From NCBI GenBank assembly GCA_014843695.1, contig CM026398.1, positions 15,049,391-15,113,390 on the forward strand: DNA of 64,000 nt. Reading direction: 5' to 3'. The stretch is from Archivesica marissinica. Its lineage: Eukaryota; Mollusca; Bivalvia; Venerida; Vesicomyidae. Below, in pieces: positions 61,401 through 63,890 of this stretch. Numbering within the stretch: position 1 is the stretch's first letter; every line of letters starts with the position of its first letter. The position numbers and the translations under genes were made by a program. The notes below the pieces were generated by a model, which had not been told where the DNA came from, made no database searches, and was given only the letters and a program-made list of their open reading frames with translations.

Positions 61401-62182
61401 TAACACAGTGATCAAGTAATTCATAACAGCGACTGTTATCAAAGCCCCGGAGATGAAATTGACATGAAAGTCATCATAGTGCAGTGGTAGCACCTTCACT
61501 TCAGGTGTGAGAGGTCTGGAGGTTGCATGAACATTTTGATAATGGACTAATAATGACAATTTATGTACTTATTTCATTAGCAGCAATATGACTTCAAAGC
61601 TATTAAGAGGCTTAAAGTTTACATGGGAGAACTTTGTTGACAGAGATAGTGCTCTCTATATATATTCTATATGAAAGCACTTCTCCCTGAGGTAATAATA
61701 GGGAGAAATGAGGCATCTTAGGTATACTTAGGTATTCCTCCCAGCTCCACATTATAGCTTAATTTATACAAATTTATTTTAGCTCAATTGTGAAACAAGT
61801 TCTTACAACTTATATTAATCACTCTCGAGATCTCATTCCTAATGGAATCCATCGCCACGAGGGAGAGAGAAGAGGCAATGTGGAATTTAAATGCCTTGCC
61901 TAAGGGCACAATCGTAATGGCTCCTGCAGGGCTCGAACTCCGGGCCTTTCGCACCTGAAGCGAACGCGCTATCACGACTTCCACACATTATAGCTTACGC
62001 CCGGACAGCATGAAACCTACCACAACATCAGCATCCTTGTCGATCTTCTTTAGCGATAGATGTACAATGCCAGCAAGAACATGTCGTGTGAAATCAACGT
62101 CAAGCTTCAGTTCTATGTCTGTTACAATTACCCGGTCGGGATTGGAGAAAGATGTAGGATCTGTGTCGCTCAATGCTGCCAT
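25374..62182 (-). CDS. leukotriene A4 hydrolase / M1 aminopeptidase, complete gene
   Basis: Gene-level entry. Sixteen coding exon positions, each with a splice-consistent phase, sum to 1842 nt: 613 residues and a stop, against 611 in human LTA4H. It is a cytosolic zinc enzyme with two activities: hydrolysis of the epoxide LTA4 to LTB4, and aminopeptidase action. Visible residues (window numbering) are the exopeptidase motif GGMEN (270-274), the zinc site HEISH (297-301) with Glu320 in NEG, proton donor Tyr386 in PYEKG, Asp378 (human Asp375), and Arg566/Lys568 in GRMKF. Human Tyr378 is replaced by Phe381. Exon 9 is present twice. Introns are packed with minisatellites, several of which copy splice junctions. 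It spans 36.8 kb, convergent with SRRD. Confidence 0.95.
25551..25734. mobile_element. palindromic MITE (family F)
   Basis: Starts acagtcaaacctgtcttaag and ends cacagatttgactgta, giving inverted termini. The interior is a series of short self-complementary phrases (agtggctgctta, aggtggctgcttaa, tgaccactaacac). Other copies: 26611-26831, 29083-29236, 30975-31085, 31110-31283, 31689-31865, 45353-45535, 45525-45640, 48299-48728. Confidence 0.85.
25780..26125 (+). mobile_element. SINE fragment followed by SINE family D
   Basis: A family E-like head at 25780-25857 (gtggccgattagttacagtc, taggttcgaatcg) is followed by a family D copy at 25858-26125 ending in an ATAA-rich tail. Confidence 0.75.
26125..26565 (+). 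mobile_element. SINE family E with internal 30-bp expansion
   Basis: Family E ends (aggtttgaatccc and taacctaagctgttggtgtg) enclose about 13 tandem units of caacaatagctgggcaccca followed by ggtcctccat. In an unexpanded copy (18412-18665) the same phrase occurs once, so the minisatellite grew inside the SINE. Both strands stay open for more than 90 codons, which is an artefact of the unit being 30 bp. Confidence 0.9.
26611..26831. mobile_element. palindromic MITE (family F)
   Basis: Termini acagtcaaacctgtcttaag and aacacaggtttgactgta. The end segment aatggaggtgac.gctaacac is duplicated once. It lies about 40 bp from the exon 15 donor. Confidence 0.85.
26870..26974 (-). CDS. LTA4H exon 15, motif GRMKF
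   Basis: Acceptor tgttttacag, donor CTACAG|gtcagt. The split arginine joins exon 14 to [34 protein letters not shown]. Arg566 and Lys568 in GRMKF correspond to human Arg563 and Lys565, the carboxylate-binding pair for LTA4 and peptide C-termini. The acceptor and first 34 nt are repeated about 28 times upstream. Confidence 0.93.
26942..28745 (-). repeat. 60- to 68-bp minisatellite copying the LTA4H exon 15 acceptor and exon start
   Basis: About 29 units including the real exon. Minus-strand unit: tgttttacag, then exon copy ATGGTTACGTGTTTGTATAC and GAGCGAAGCATGAACC, then agtctacagttatttgatgt. Each unit thus carries an acceptor plus codons for [12 protein letters not shown]. Units vary in length (deletion of tgttttacagatggtta in several). 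Two distal units have ggaaagg in place of gagcgaag. Confidence 0.95.
28746..29082. other. LTA4H intron 14, no gene recognised
   Basis: The minus strand is open across 28654-28950, with a tail [20 protein letters not shown], but no family was recognised and the frame runs out of the array. It contains gctaatattatcactcgtgg and gctaatgccgctcg, weak inverted phrases. Confidence 0.35.
29083..29236. mobile_element. palindromic MITE (family F), short form
   Basis: Starts acagtcaaacctgtgttagt and ends cttaacacaggttttactgt. Shortened interior. Confidence 0.8.
29490..29585. repeat. inverted repeat (hairpin)
   Basis: ggtatgaactacattgg (about 29493-29509) is matched by ccaatgtagttcatacc (about 29565-29581), with a 56-bp loop. 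Probably a small MITE relic. Confidence 0.7.
29636..30956. mobile_element. hAT transposon, internally deleted, 8-bp target duplication
   Basis: TIRs TAGGGATGGCAACGAA and TTCGTTGCCATCCCTA bound 1321 bp. CTTATGAC lies on both sides (29628-29635 and 30957-30964), the 8-bp duplication expected of the hAT superfamily. It carries the transposase fragment at 30062-30472. It lies in LTA4H intron 14. Confidence 0.95.
30062..30472 (+). pseudogene. hAT transposase C-terminal fragment
   Basis: An open frame of 136 codons with [13 protein letters not shown] near its start and [20 protein letters not shown] near its end. Both are hallmark C-terminal blocks of ZBED/hAT transposases (LDPR.K.L.FL, and the dimerisation-region W W..N...P.LA..A...L pattern). 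The BED zinc finger and the first two catalytic acidic residues are missing, so it cannot be active. Confidence 0.88.
30975..31283. mobile_element. two head-to-tail family F MITE copies
   Basis: The first copy (30975-31085) is shortened and the second (31110-31283) is full-length. They are separated by about 25 bp. Together with 31689-31865 they flank LTA4H exon 14 on both sides. Confidence 0.8.
31542..31624 (-). CDS. LTA4H exon 14, GC donor
   Basis: Acceptor gttattcacag, then [27 protein letters not shown] and the first two bases of arginine. The donor reads TTCAG|gcaag, a GC-AG intron; no in-phase GT donor is present, and the split arginine is completed by exon 15. It matches the human NNSEIRFRW segment of the C-terminal domain. 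Confidence 0.88.
31689..31865. mobile_element. palindromic MITE (family F)
   Basis: Complete copy from acagtcaaacctgtcttaag to cacaggtttgactgta, 65 bp upstream (in LTA4H sense) of the exon 14 acceptor. Confidence 0.85.
31912..32215 (+). repeat. 43-bp minisatellite grown from a SINE C tail
   Basis: Seven units of ctctcgagaccttattcctg, then atggaatccatcgcagtgaggtg. The phrase is the normal antisense tail of SINE family C, present once in the intact copy that follows at 32290-32520. Confidence 0.9.
32290..32520 (-). mobile_element. SINE family C, antisense, full length
   Basis: From ttagctcgattgcgaaacaa to the A-box end cactgcgctatcacgacttc. The body has ctcattcctgatggattcc and ccttgcctaagggcac. 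Confidence 0.85.
32620..33020 (+). repeat. tandem triplication of about 123 bp carrying AATAAA
   Basis: Three units: gaaactatataagctctgtt, then tcctttcctatatacttact and gtggaataaatatgtgtaaa. The second and third are nearly identical. The unit resembles a transcript 3' end (AATAAA plus a T/G-rich stretch). Confidence 0.85.
33120..33205 (+). mobile_element. SINE family C, 5' half (split by the MULE)
   Basis: ggaagtcgtgatagc, then ttcaggtgtcaaagg and gcacccagttgtaac form a diverged family C head. The other half resumes at 37753 after the MULE. Confidence 0.7.
33206..33425. repeat. MULE left terminal repeat with internal subrepeats
   Basis: Starts ggatacggacatgtgccccc; six subrepeats of about 33 bp follow (aggacattagccccccagta and gaaatgttggct). 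The counterpart at the right end is inverted. Confidence 0.88.
34040..34201. mobile_element. 162-bp TTAA-type MITE nested in the MULE
   Basis: Ends CCTTTAGCA and TGCTAAAGG, flanked by TTAA at 34036-34039 and 34202-34205, which is the piggyBac-type target. An inner pair, gaaagtaggacttga and tcaagccctactttc, forms a hairpin. Confidence 0.85.
34408..35709 (-). pseudogene. MULE transposase exon with one premature stop
   Basis: From about 35709 the minus strand reads [18 protein letters not shown] (end of the FLYWCH unit), then a long frame with [17 protein letters not shown] (first catalytic Asp), [14 protein letters not shown] (second Asp), [15 protein letters not shown] and [16 protein letters not shown] (catalytic Glu region). 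These are the Mutator/MULE DDE blocks. TAA at 34626-34624 interrupts the frame after GHKNPGL. The same frame continues for about 70 more codons of typical basic C-terminus ([18 protein letters not shown]), so a single nonsense change disables an otherwise intact protein. Confidence 0.9.
36030..36222 (-). CDS. MULE FLYWCH zinc-finger exon
   Basis: The minus-strand frame contains [18 protein letters not shown], then [18 protein letters not shown]. The aromatic FLYWCH-type spacing (GYxYxK...WxC.....CxG) is clear, and the terminal histidine pair is in the next exon (HSHT at about 35695). It is the DNA-binding module commonly fused to animal MULE transposases. The start codon could be the ATG at 36222. 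Confidence 0.75.
36255..36960. repeat. MULE internal segment shared (inverted) with 63.0-63.5 kb
   Basis: Shared phrases: accccgcagcagcatta, gatctgacagttagacatct, cagaatcctacgctgctgct and the 20-bp palindrome tcacgacgtgcacgtcgtga at about 36914-36933. The segment starts next to atagtcgcc and ends near the MULE right half. The minus-strand open frame at 36592-36867 is not a recognised protein. Confidence 0.8.
36961..37499. other. AT-rich MULE interior with short direct repeats
   Basis: A phrase of the form caatcaaacccaatga, acatacagggttgtctttaa is repeated three times at about 115- to 150-bp spacing. No coding signal. Confidence 0.6.
37500..37752. repeat. MULE right terminal repeat with internal subrepeats
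   Basis: Inverted copy of the left end: units tactggggggctaatgtcct with agccaacatttc. It ends tgtcccggattc before the target duplication. Confidence 0.88.
37753..37830 (+). mobile_element. SINE family C, 3' half (split by the MULE)
   Basis: After the duplicated AGTTGTAAC comes agttactattatgccctcag, cttcattcggcaagcc-like sequence. This corresponds to the family C body (gttacgattgtgcccttagg, caaggcattt). Confidence 0.6.
37880..38275 (-). mobile_element. SINE family D, antisense, with a partial tandem copy
   Basis: The 3' part (gcatcagcaccatttttggg to gctgttaaccagt) occurs twice, about 123 bp apart. A single 5' part follows (ccaacctccgtaagaaactg to cactcgaccacggaggcgg). Confidence 0.85.
38310..41150. 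repeat. 2.8-kb array of a 40-bp satellite unit
   Basis: About 70 nearly identical units of aggcctgaatgaaccatact followed by ctactactgctttgaattat. Variation is confined to a few sites (ctaata for ctacta, aataat for aattat). It begins about 20 bp inside LTA4H intron 13, just after the exon 13 donor, but does not contain that donor. High homogeneity implies recent expansion or continuing homogenisation. Confidence 0.97.
41169..41319 (-). CDS. LTA4H exon 13
   Basis: Acceptor cttttttcag, donor ATCAT|gtacgt. The split valine is followed by [40 protein letters not shown] and [10 protein letters not shown]. It begins the C-terminal helical domain and aligns with human YDMTLxxACxALxQRW. Phase 2 to 0. 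Confidence 0.93.
41480..42612 (-). repeat. 25-bp minisatellite copying the LTA4H exon 12 5' splice site
   Basis: Minus-strand unit: gtaagtagcggatccagcat then ggtct. The real exon 12 ends ACACCTGT|gtaagtagcgg, so each of about 45 units carries a perfect gtaagt donor in its native downstream context. Units nearest the exon are the most variable (gtgtgtaagtagag), while the far units are nearly identical. All three plus-strand frames stay open for hundreds of codons because the 25-bp unit lacks stops; that is not a gene. Confidence 0.95.
42609..42679 (-). CDS. LTA4H exon 12, flanked by arrays on both sides
   Basis: Acceptor gcgtattgcag, donor CCTGT|gtaagt. Twenty-three codons, [20 protein letters not shown] then VTP, plus two bases of valine. 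It aligns with human VLNQVDWNAWLYSPGLPPIKP. Its acceptor is copied in the array at 42680-43437 and its donor in the array at 41480-42612, so a 71-nt exon sits between two decoy fields. Confidence 0.93.
42668..43437 (-). repeat. 27- to 28-bp minisatellite copying the LTA4H exon 12 3' splice site
   Basis: Minus-strand unit: atatacatggtgtattgcag then GCTACATT. The real junction is gcgtattgcag|GCTACAGTG, so each of about 27 units repeats an acceptor plus the first six exon bases. The units carry little pyrimidine tract, which may weaken them. Confidence 0.93.
43445..43870 (-). mobile_element. SINE family E, antisense, plus a partial copy
   Basis: Antisense body caccaacagcttaggtcata to the head atttgaacctacaacgacga and actcagccacaagta (43445-43700). 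A second piece at 43800-43865 repeats gtggccttttgaacagtatt and caggcacggacgg. This phrase is the source of the 29-bp array at 45.86-48.13 kb. Confidence 0.8.
44262..44365 (-). CDS. LTA4H exon 11
   Basis: Acceptor aaatcttttcag, donor ACAAG|gtactt. The split aspartate is followed by [20 protein letters not shown] and [14 protein letters not shown]. It aligns with human FLGFLKAYVEKFSYKSITTDDWKDF. Phase 1 to 0. Confidence 0.95.
44405..44660. repeat. 68-bp tandem repeat, 4 units
   Basis: Units of ctcagagagtgacatagcca, aaatagtccctccccacacc and tccgtatcttgtccagtaag. It lies in the 500-bp intron between exons 10 and 11 and makes up half of it. Confidence 0.92.
44891..45035 (-). CDS. LTA4H exon 10, catalytic Tyr in PYEKG
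   Basis: Acceptor cttgttttcag, donor CCAG|gtaatt. Forty-eight codons: [48 protein letters not shown]. Tyr386 (human Tyr383) and Asp378 (human Asp375, needed for epoxide hydrolysis) are kept, and Phe381 replaces human Tyr378. It starts in phase 0, compatible with either copy of exon 9. Confidence 0.95.
45056..45240. mobile_element. family F MITE pieces
   Basis: Starts acagtcaaacctgtgttagt, then switches to cagtaaaacctgtcttaagc. Two overlapping, truncated copies. Confidence 0.7.
45353..45640. mobile_element. two family F MITEs in inverted arrangement
   Basis: One copy at 45353-45532 (acagtcaaatctgtcttaag to acaggtttgactgta) is followed at once by an inverted copy to 45640. The pair forms a large palindrome. 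Confidence 0.8.
45770..45850 (+). repeat. short array, 3 units of about 26 bp
   Basis: gtgcaagccgaggttacttc and two variants (gcaagccaaggttacttct). It leads directly into the 29-bp array. Confidence 0.8.
45860..48138 (+). repeat. 2.3-kb, 29-bp minisatellite grown from a SINE E
   Basis: About 78 units of gagcagtatttcaggtacag followed by acagacacc. The unit matches the SINE E phrase gaacagtattcaggcacgga, and the flank after 48138 is a family E head, so the array grew inside that SINE. With 29 bp per unit all three frames are read in turn, giving an 852-codon artefact on the plus strand. It is not linked to an LTA4H junction. Confidence 0.95.
48145..48260 (-). mobile_element. SINE family E head, antisense
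   Basis: tggatagcttcctcacaata, ttgacaccctcagtgggatt and caaacctacatcagcaaggg match the antisense family E head. Confidence 0.75.
48299..48728. mobile_element. family F MITE interrupted by a TTAA-type MITE
   Basis: The family F sequence runs 48299-48431 and resumes at 48673 (ttaatacaggttggctgctt). Other family F copies supply the uninterrupted sequence at this point. Confidence 0.9.
48432..48672. mobile_element. 241-bp piggyBac-type MITE nested in family F
   Basis: Ends CCCTTTCAAC and GTTGAATGGG, flanked by TTAA (48428-48431 and 48673-48676). It contains aggcttacaaaaagtgtaga with a matching agatctgcactttttgcc hairpin. A second copy lies at about 56803-57035 in LTA4H intron 4. Confidence 0.92.
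48729..49004. other. intron sequence with a weak SINE B relic
   Basis: Phrases tgataaacgagacgtcggtt, agtcccatttgaaaaactg and tggcgagatagtggatc resemble antisense SINE B. Otherwise unremarkable. Confidence 0.45.
49005..49470. repeat. 25-bp minisatellite
   Basis: About 18 units of ggttggtcagaaaaggggca and gggtt, with tggttcag variants. Each strand is open for about 160 codons because no unit contains a stop; not a gene. Confidence 0.93.
49471..49870. other. LTA4H intron downstream of exon 9b, no feature
   Basis: AT-rich; short tatata run at 49745. No exon signal recognised. Confidence 0.4.
49871..49985 (-). CDS. LTA4H exon 9b (alternative copy)
   Basis: Acceptor tctctaactag, donor ATACA|gtaagt. 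115 nt: one base, then [38 protein letters not shown]. It contains the NEG zinc-ligand Glu320, as 9a does, and has identical length and phases. 21 of 38 residues match 9a. Using both copies in tandem reads GCT GAA TGA at the 9a-9b joint, an immediate stop; using neither also breaks frame. A good acceptor and donor argue that it is functional rather than a relic. Confidence 0.88.
50025..50280 (-). mobile_element. SINE family B, antisense
   Basis: From gtttattta-tcgtcgctaccgg to the tRNA-like head gggggatcgaacctgcgatc. It lies between the two exon 9 copies and ends just upstream of 9b. Confidence 0.8.
50555..50975 (+). mobile_element. SINE family C followed by SINE family B body
   Basis: Family C, full length, at 50555-50785 (gtcgtgatagcgcagtggat to agctaaaataaatttg). 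A headless family B body follows to about 50975 (aaaccaaggtctcgtgtcgg, cacgtaaaagaaccagagga). Confidence 0.8.
50976..51201. other. intron between 9b and 9a, no feature
   Basis: AT-rich with an A-run near 51030. Whether it carries docking or competing RNA structures for exon choice cannot be judged by eye. Confidence 0.35.
51202..51316 (-). CDS. LTA4H exon 9a
   Basis: Acceptor tctgtatag, donor AAACT|gtaagt. 115 nt: one base, then [38 protein letters not shown]. The Glu of NEG (residue 320) is the third zinc ligand after the two His of HEISH. Closer to human (LNEGHTVYLERHI..RL.GE.FRHF.ALGGW) than 9b, so probably the ancestral copy. Confidence 0.93.
51480..52345. repeat. 18- to 24-bp pyrimidine-rich minisatellite
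   Basis: About 44 units of cttcttccaaaggggtcata and variants (with or without an extra tcttcttcc). It is strongly strand-asymmetric, with pyrimidines on the plus strand and purines on the LTA4H sense strand, so it gives no polypyrimidine tract to the gene. It sits between exons 8 and 9a. Open frames through it are artefacts. Confidence 0.93.
52400..52625 (-). mobile_element. SINE family E, antisense
   Basis: cggtcatatggcaactctcc, ggtatttcaggcacggaggg, aagccagttggatagcttcc, gtgggattccaacctacagc and attaaccactcagccaca are in family order. Confidence 0.8.
52748..52842 (-). CDS. LTA4H exon 8, zinc motif HEISH
   Basis: Acceptor attcgctgtag, donor TTCTG|gtacgt. [31 protein letters not shown] and two bases of Trp. 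His297, Glu298 and His301 form HEXXH, the zinc site with the general-base Glu of M1 peptidases. It ends in phase 2, which dictates that exactly one exon 9 copy must follow. Confidence 0.96.
52880..53670. repeat. 44-bp minisatellite
   Basis: About 17 units of tgttttgttttgcagtgtca, then tataatactgtttacaagtg and ttacca. On the plus strand each unit looks like a perfect 3' splice site (ttttgttttgcag), but the gene is on the minus strand, so these are not LTA4H acceptors. It starts about 40 bp upstream of exon 8. Confidence 0.93.
54030..54262 (+). mobile_element. SINE family A
   Basis: gttgtccgattaacgcagtt, gcaacctgggttcgatcctc, ccagatcggacaggtggg and the tail gagtgattaatataagttg. A partial inverted copy follows at 54290-54390 (tctgaggatcgaacacgg). 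Confidence 0.8.
54460..54600 (-). CDS. LTA4H exon 7, exopeptidase motif GGMEN
   Basis: Acceptor atatatttgcag, donor TACTG|gtaggt. Forty-seven codons: [47 protein letters not shown]. Tyr269 and GGMEN (270-274) bind the substrate N-terminus; Glu273 corresponds to human Glu271, needed for both activities. Nearly identical to vertebrate LTA4H over [20 protein letters not shown]. Confidence 0.97.
54601..55375. other. LTA4H intron 6, no feature recognised
   Basis: Unique AT-rich sequence. The phrase aaaacattaatgtacacaat, tgtcataaatttgcataatc at about 55280 also occurs at 17530-17575, so a low-copy repeat is present. Confidence 0.45.
55400..55575 (+). mobile_element. SINE family C, head truncated
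   Basis: ttcaggtgcgaaaggtccgg, gttcgagccccgctggagcc and ggaatgaggtctcgagagtg are family C; the A-box side is missing. Confidence 0.8.
55612..55790 (-). repeat. three 56-bp copies of the LTA4H exon 6 end and 5' splice site
   Basis: In LTA4H sense each unit is TGATAGACTGGTCAGCATTT, GAATTTTCTGAG, then gtatgttatccaggtatata. The first 30-odd bases are the true end of exon 6. The farthest copy has TTCTGAG|gtaagt, a better donor than the genuine gtatgt. Partial exon copies therefore sit in intron 6 as pseudo-exon ends. Confidence 0.93.
55767..55839 (-). CDS. LTA4H exon 6
   Basis: Acceptor tattcttcag, donor CTGAG|gtatgt. The split arginine, then [20 protein letters not shown] and EFSE. It aligns with human QIGPRTLVWSEKEQVEKSAYEFSE. 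Phase 2 to 0. Confidence 0.95.
55935..56560. repeat. 15-bp minisatellite
   Basis: About 41 units of agtatttacatgggt or agtatttacatggtt. It starts within a SINE-like head (ggtcctccgtggcagaaagg). Because the unit is 15 bp, frames stay open for over 150 codons; not a gene. Lies in LTA4H intron 5. Confidence 0.95.
56619..56776 (-). CDS. LTA4H exon 5
   Basis: Acceptor atatcttgtcag, donor TCTAG|gtagta. Fifty-two codons: [52 protein letters not shown], plus two bases of Arg. It aligns with the human VPKELVALMSA...IPCYLIALVVGAL segment of the N-terminal domain. Confidence 0.93.
56803..57035. mobile_element. piggyBac-type MITE, second copy
   Basis: Matches 48432-48672: ctctaaataggcttacaaaa, tcatcaggatctgcactttt, ttggggttgaatggg, then TTAA at 57036-57039. 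The left terminus is slightly eroded. It ends 26 bp from the exon 5 acceptor. Confidence 0.88.
57200..57811 (-). repeat. 40-bp minisatellite copying the LTA4H exon 4 5' splice site
   Basis: Minus-strand unit: ACAGCTAAG then gtaggtaattaatatcatgt and cttccatatat. The real junction is ACAGCAAAG|gtaggtaattaat. About 15 units, half with CAAAG and half with CTAAG before the donor, all with gtaggt. Confidence 0.95.
57808..57876 (-). CDS. LTA4H exon 4
   Basis: Acceptor tattgtttcag, donor CAAAG|gtaggt. Twenty-three codons, [20 protein letters not shown] then TAK. It aligns with human AIHCRAILPCQDTPSVKLTYTAEV; Ala139 follows Gln138 of the substrate-binding QAI element. Phase 0 on both sides. Confidence 0.96.
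57990..59322 (-). repeat. 32-bp minisatellite copying the LTA4H exon 3 5' splice site
   Basis: Minus-strand unit: CTGTGTCAG then gtatatacaaatactgagtc and acc. The real junction is CCAGTGTCAG|gtatatacaaatactg. About 40 units; a few contain a 10-bp insertion (atagttatat) of a partial donor copy. Every unit has CAG|gtatat. Confidence 0.96.
59315..59426 (-). CDS. LTA4H exon 3
   Basis: Acceptor gttttattttccag, donor TGTCAG|gtatat. One base completes Ser101, then [20 protein letters not shown] and [17 protein letters not shown]. Strong match to human [24 protein letters not shown]. Gln138 (human Gln136) is a substrate-binding residue. Confidence 0.96.
59535..60175 (+). repeat. 23- to 25-bp minisatellite
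   Basis: About 26 units alternating tattcaagggagaagcttacag and cttcaaggaagatatttacagt. A two-unit higher-order form dominates 59860-60150. In LTA4H intron 2; no link to a junction. Confidence 0.92.
60413..60765 (+). mobile_element. MITE copy (5976 family), shortened
   Basis: cttaaagtggaattacatcgc, aaaatgcaataaaatgcatt, attagttgaaatagtcag and aatataatagcaaact match the 5976-6503 element in order. Confidence 0.7.
60790..60985. mobile_element. relative of the family F MITE
   Basis: Same termini (acagtcaaacctgtctataa and cacaggtttgactgta), but the interior uses ggccttt- phrases (aaaagtggcctttgtaggca). A distinct subfamily. Confidence 0.8.
61003..61044 (+). mobile_element. SINE C tail fragment abutting the LTA4H exon 2 donor
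   Basis: Minus-strand gttgaaagaaattgttttgc and atttgagctaaaataaatt match the family C tail (gttgaaagaacttgtttcgc, aattgagctaaaataaatt). The first two bases are the GT donor of exon 2. Confidence 0.75.
61045..61184 (-). CDS. LTA4H exon 2
   Basis: Acceptor ttttgtcactag, donor GGAAAG|gttgaa. Forty-six codons: [46 protein letters not shown], then two bases of Ser101. It aligns with human LDTKDLTIEKVVINGQEVKYALGE. The frame is confirmed by exon 3; the donor is weak beyond GT. Confidence 0.9.
61762..61984 (-). mobile_element. SINE family C, antisense, 13-bp target duplication
   Basis: ACATTATAGCTTA occurs at 61749-61761 and 61985-61997. The SINE is full-length, from the tail aatttatacaaatttatttt to the head cgctatcacgacttcc. 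It lies 24 bp inside intron 1, next to the exon 1 donor. Confidence 0.92.
62021..62182 (-). CDS. LTA4H exon 1 (first coding)
   Basis: ATG at 62182-62180 in the context gtcaccATGG, a near-ideal initiation context. Fifty-four codons: [54 protein letters not shown]; donor GTTGTG|gtaggt. The LxVDFTRxxLxGxxxL pattern matches human CSVDFTRRTLTGTAAL. A good acceptor (gtgtttgtcttccag) lies 25 nt upstream of the ATG, so a non-coding first exon is likely further right. Confidence 0.95.
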
Positions 62183-62309
62183 GGTGACAAATTTGTACTA
62201 AATCTGGAAGACAAACACTATAATCACAGTAGAGTATGCTTAATCTCTATATAATCATTCACATTTACTTCCTGTTACACTAAAGGTACAAAGATTGCGA
62301 AACAAGCTT

Positions 62310-62580
62310 TAGGAACTTATATTAATCTCACAAAAGCAAATATTGTCTGCACCTTGTCGTAAGCTTTAGGAACTTATATTAATCTCACCACAGGAACTTG
62401 AAATGTTATACATAAGCCACCAAAGGTCTCGTACCTCTATCCTAGGACACCCACCTCTATTAAAAGAAAAGATTTAATAGAGGGGGGTGTCCTAGGATAG
62501 AGGTACAAGTCCTTTGGTGGCTTATGGATAAAATTTCCTGTGATCTCACAAAAGTAAATATTGTCTGCACCTTGTCGTGT
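62310..62580. repeat. long hairpin flanked by direct repeats
   Basis: Arms of about 55 bp: cataagccaccaaaggtctc, gtacctctatcctaggacac and ccacctctatta pair with the inverse at 62470-62530 across an 8-bp loop. Outside lie direct copies of tcacaaaagcaaatattgtc and tgcaccttgtcg (62329-62360 and 62545-62577). Looks like a foldback MITE with a duplicated flank. Confidence 0.85.
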
Positions 62581-63004
62581 TATGTTAGTCCAATACGAGC
62601 TAGCAAGTAGTGATGCTTAGGTCGGGCAATATGGAGGCCGAGTTTGCAGTCAATATGGTTATTGACGCGGTCTTTATGAAAATGCCGAAATCCGACTGCA
62701 TGCTTTATGTGGATTCTTGTTTGCAACTGATAATTTGACTGTGACAGTTCATCGATTTACCATAGCACGAAGACGTCATTGGCGTAGCTTCTTATAGGCC
62801 GTGGCCAATACTTTTCACCGAAAAATCAAAAATGCCAAATCTGCAACAAATATCGGGAGGCCAGGATTAAATTATAATATATACGCTATAAATAGTTTAC
62901 CTGGGGACGACCCCCGGACCTCCCTATCCTCTTTAATTTTTAAGTTGGCCTACACATTGATTCCAGCCAAGCTACGCCCCTGGACATAAAAAATACAGTG
63001 GTGT
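62581..63004. other. LTA4H 5' flank, no feature
   Basis: No gene or repeat recognised apart from short phrases (ggtcgggcaatatggaggcc). It could hold a 5'UTR intron. Confidence 0.35.
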
Positions 63005-63500
63005 GCATCACTGTACCCATTCCCGGTTGATCTCCTCACGACGTGCACGTCGTGACCGGGGCACATTCCGCAGCAGCAGCGTAGGATTCTGGGATCTTCT
63101 GGTCGTCGATCTTGCGAAGGGAAACTTGCCAGCAGGTCGATCCACGGCTATGGCACATCAGGACAGATCCGCCGTCTCTTCTAGCTTCGCTGGCTTTTTC
63201 ACTCTTTCTCCTCCGGCGGATGGACGAGACGGCGGACCTGAGGGAGCGGCAACGGCATCCATCGCATGAGTAACAGTTGATCCATTTGCGACAATCGACG
63301 ACCAGATGTCTAACTGTCAGATCCGTATAAATGCTGCTGCGGGGTGACCAACAGTGAGGAGGGTGGCCCTACAAGGGACCCCTTCGAAAGAGGATACAGG
63401 ACTTGTCACCCTGCGAAGAAAGAAGATGCCTTCCCAGTTGTCTTCATAAACAACTTAGAGAAACCAGTCGCCCATGTGCCTCGGCGGAGGCGACTATAAA
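63005..63500. repeat. segment shared (inverted) with the MULE interior
   Basis: Inverse of 36255-36960 with deletions: ctcctcacgacgtgcacgtc, gcagcagcgtaggattctgg, gatgtctaactgtcagatcc and atgctgctgcggggtgacc. It includes the same 20-bp palindrome. No MULE termini are visible nearby. Confidence 0.8.
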
Positions 63501-63779
63501 GAAAACTACTACATACTGTGCCCAGAAGTACTCTTTTCTCTACTCTTTTTGCCATTGGCATATTTAGACAACTTTGGGTTAATTACATTACCGGTGTGAA
63601 CATTTTCAAAACAACATAAATGACCCAGTTAAATAACACAAGTGTGATATAAGTGCATTAATACGATTTACATAGAAGCAGAATATACGGTACAACACAA
63701 GTGAAGTACAAACAAACCAGATACCTCGGTAATTGGAAGTGAAAGCAGACTCATCTATTTTGGTAAACTGGGAACCAAA

Positions 63780-63890
63780 CGAGCACCTGTCACTTCCTGT
63801 CAAAAATTTAGTTTACATCACGTGACGTCGGAAGGTGCCAATTAGCTAGACACTTGTTACATAAATGGCACGGGTAAGTAGGTATACATT
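63780..63890. promoter_or_regulatory. possible bidirectional promoter
   Basis: Contains tcacgtgacgtcgg, which overlaps a CACGTG E-box with a TGACGTC CRE-like site, next to cacttcctgtc (ETS-like ggaagtg on the minus strand). On the plus strand ATGGCACGG|gtaagt at 63866 could be a tiny first coding exon of a gene to the right. On the minus strand ACCGAG|gtatct near 63722 could end a non-coding LTA4H exon. All inference from motifs. Confidence 0.3.
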
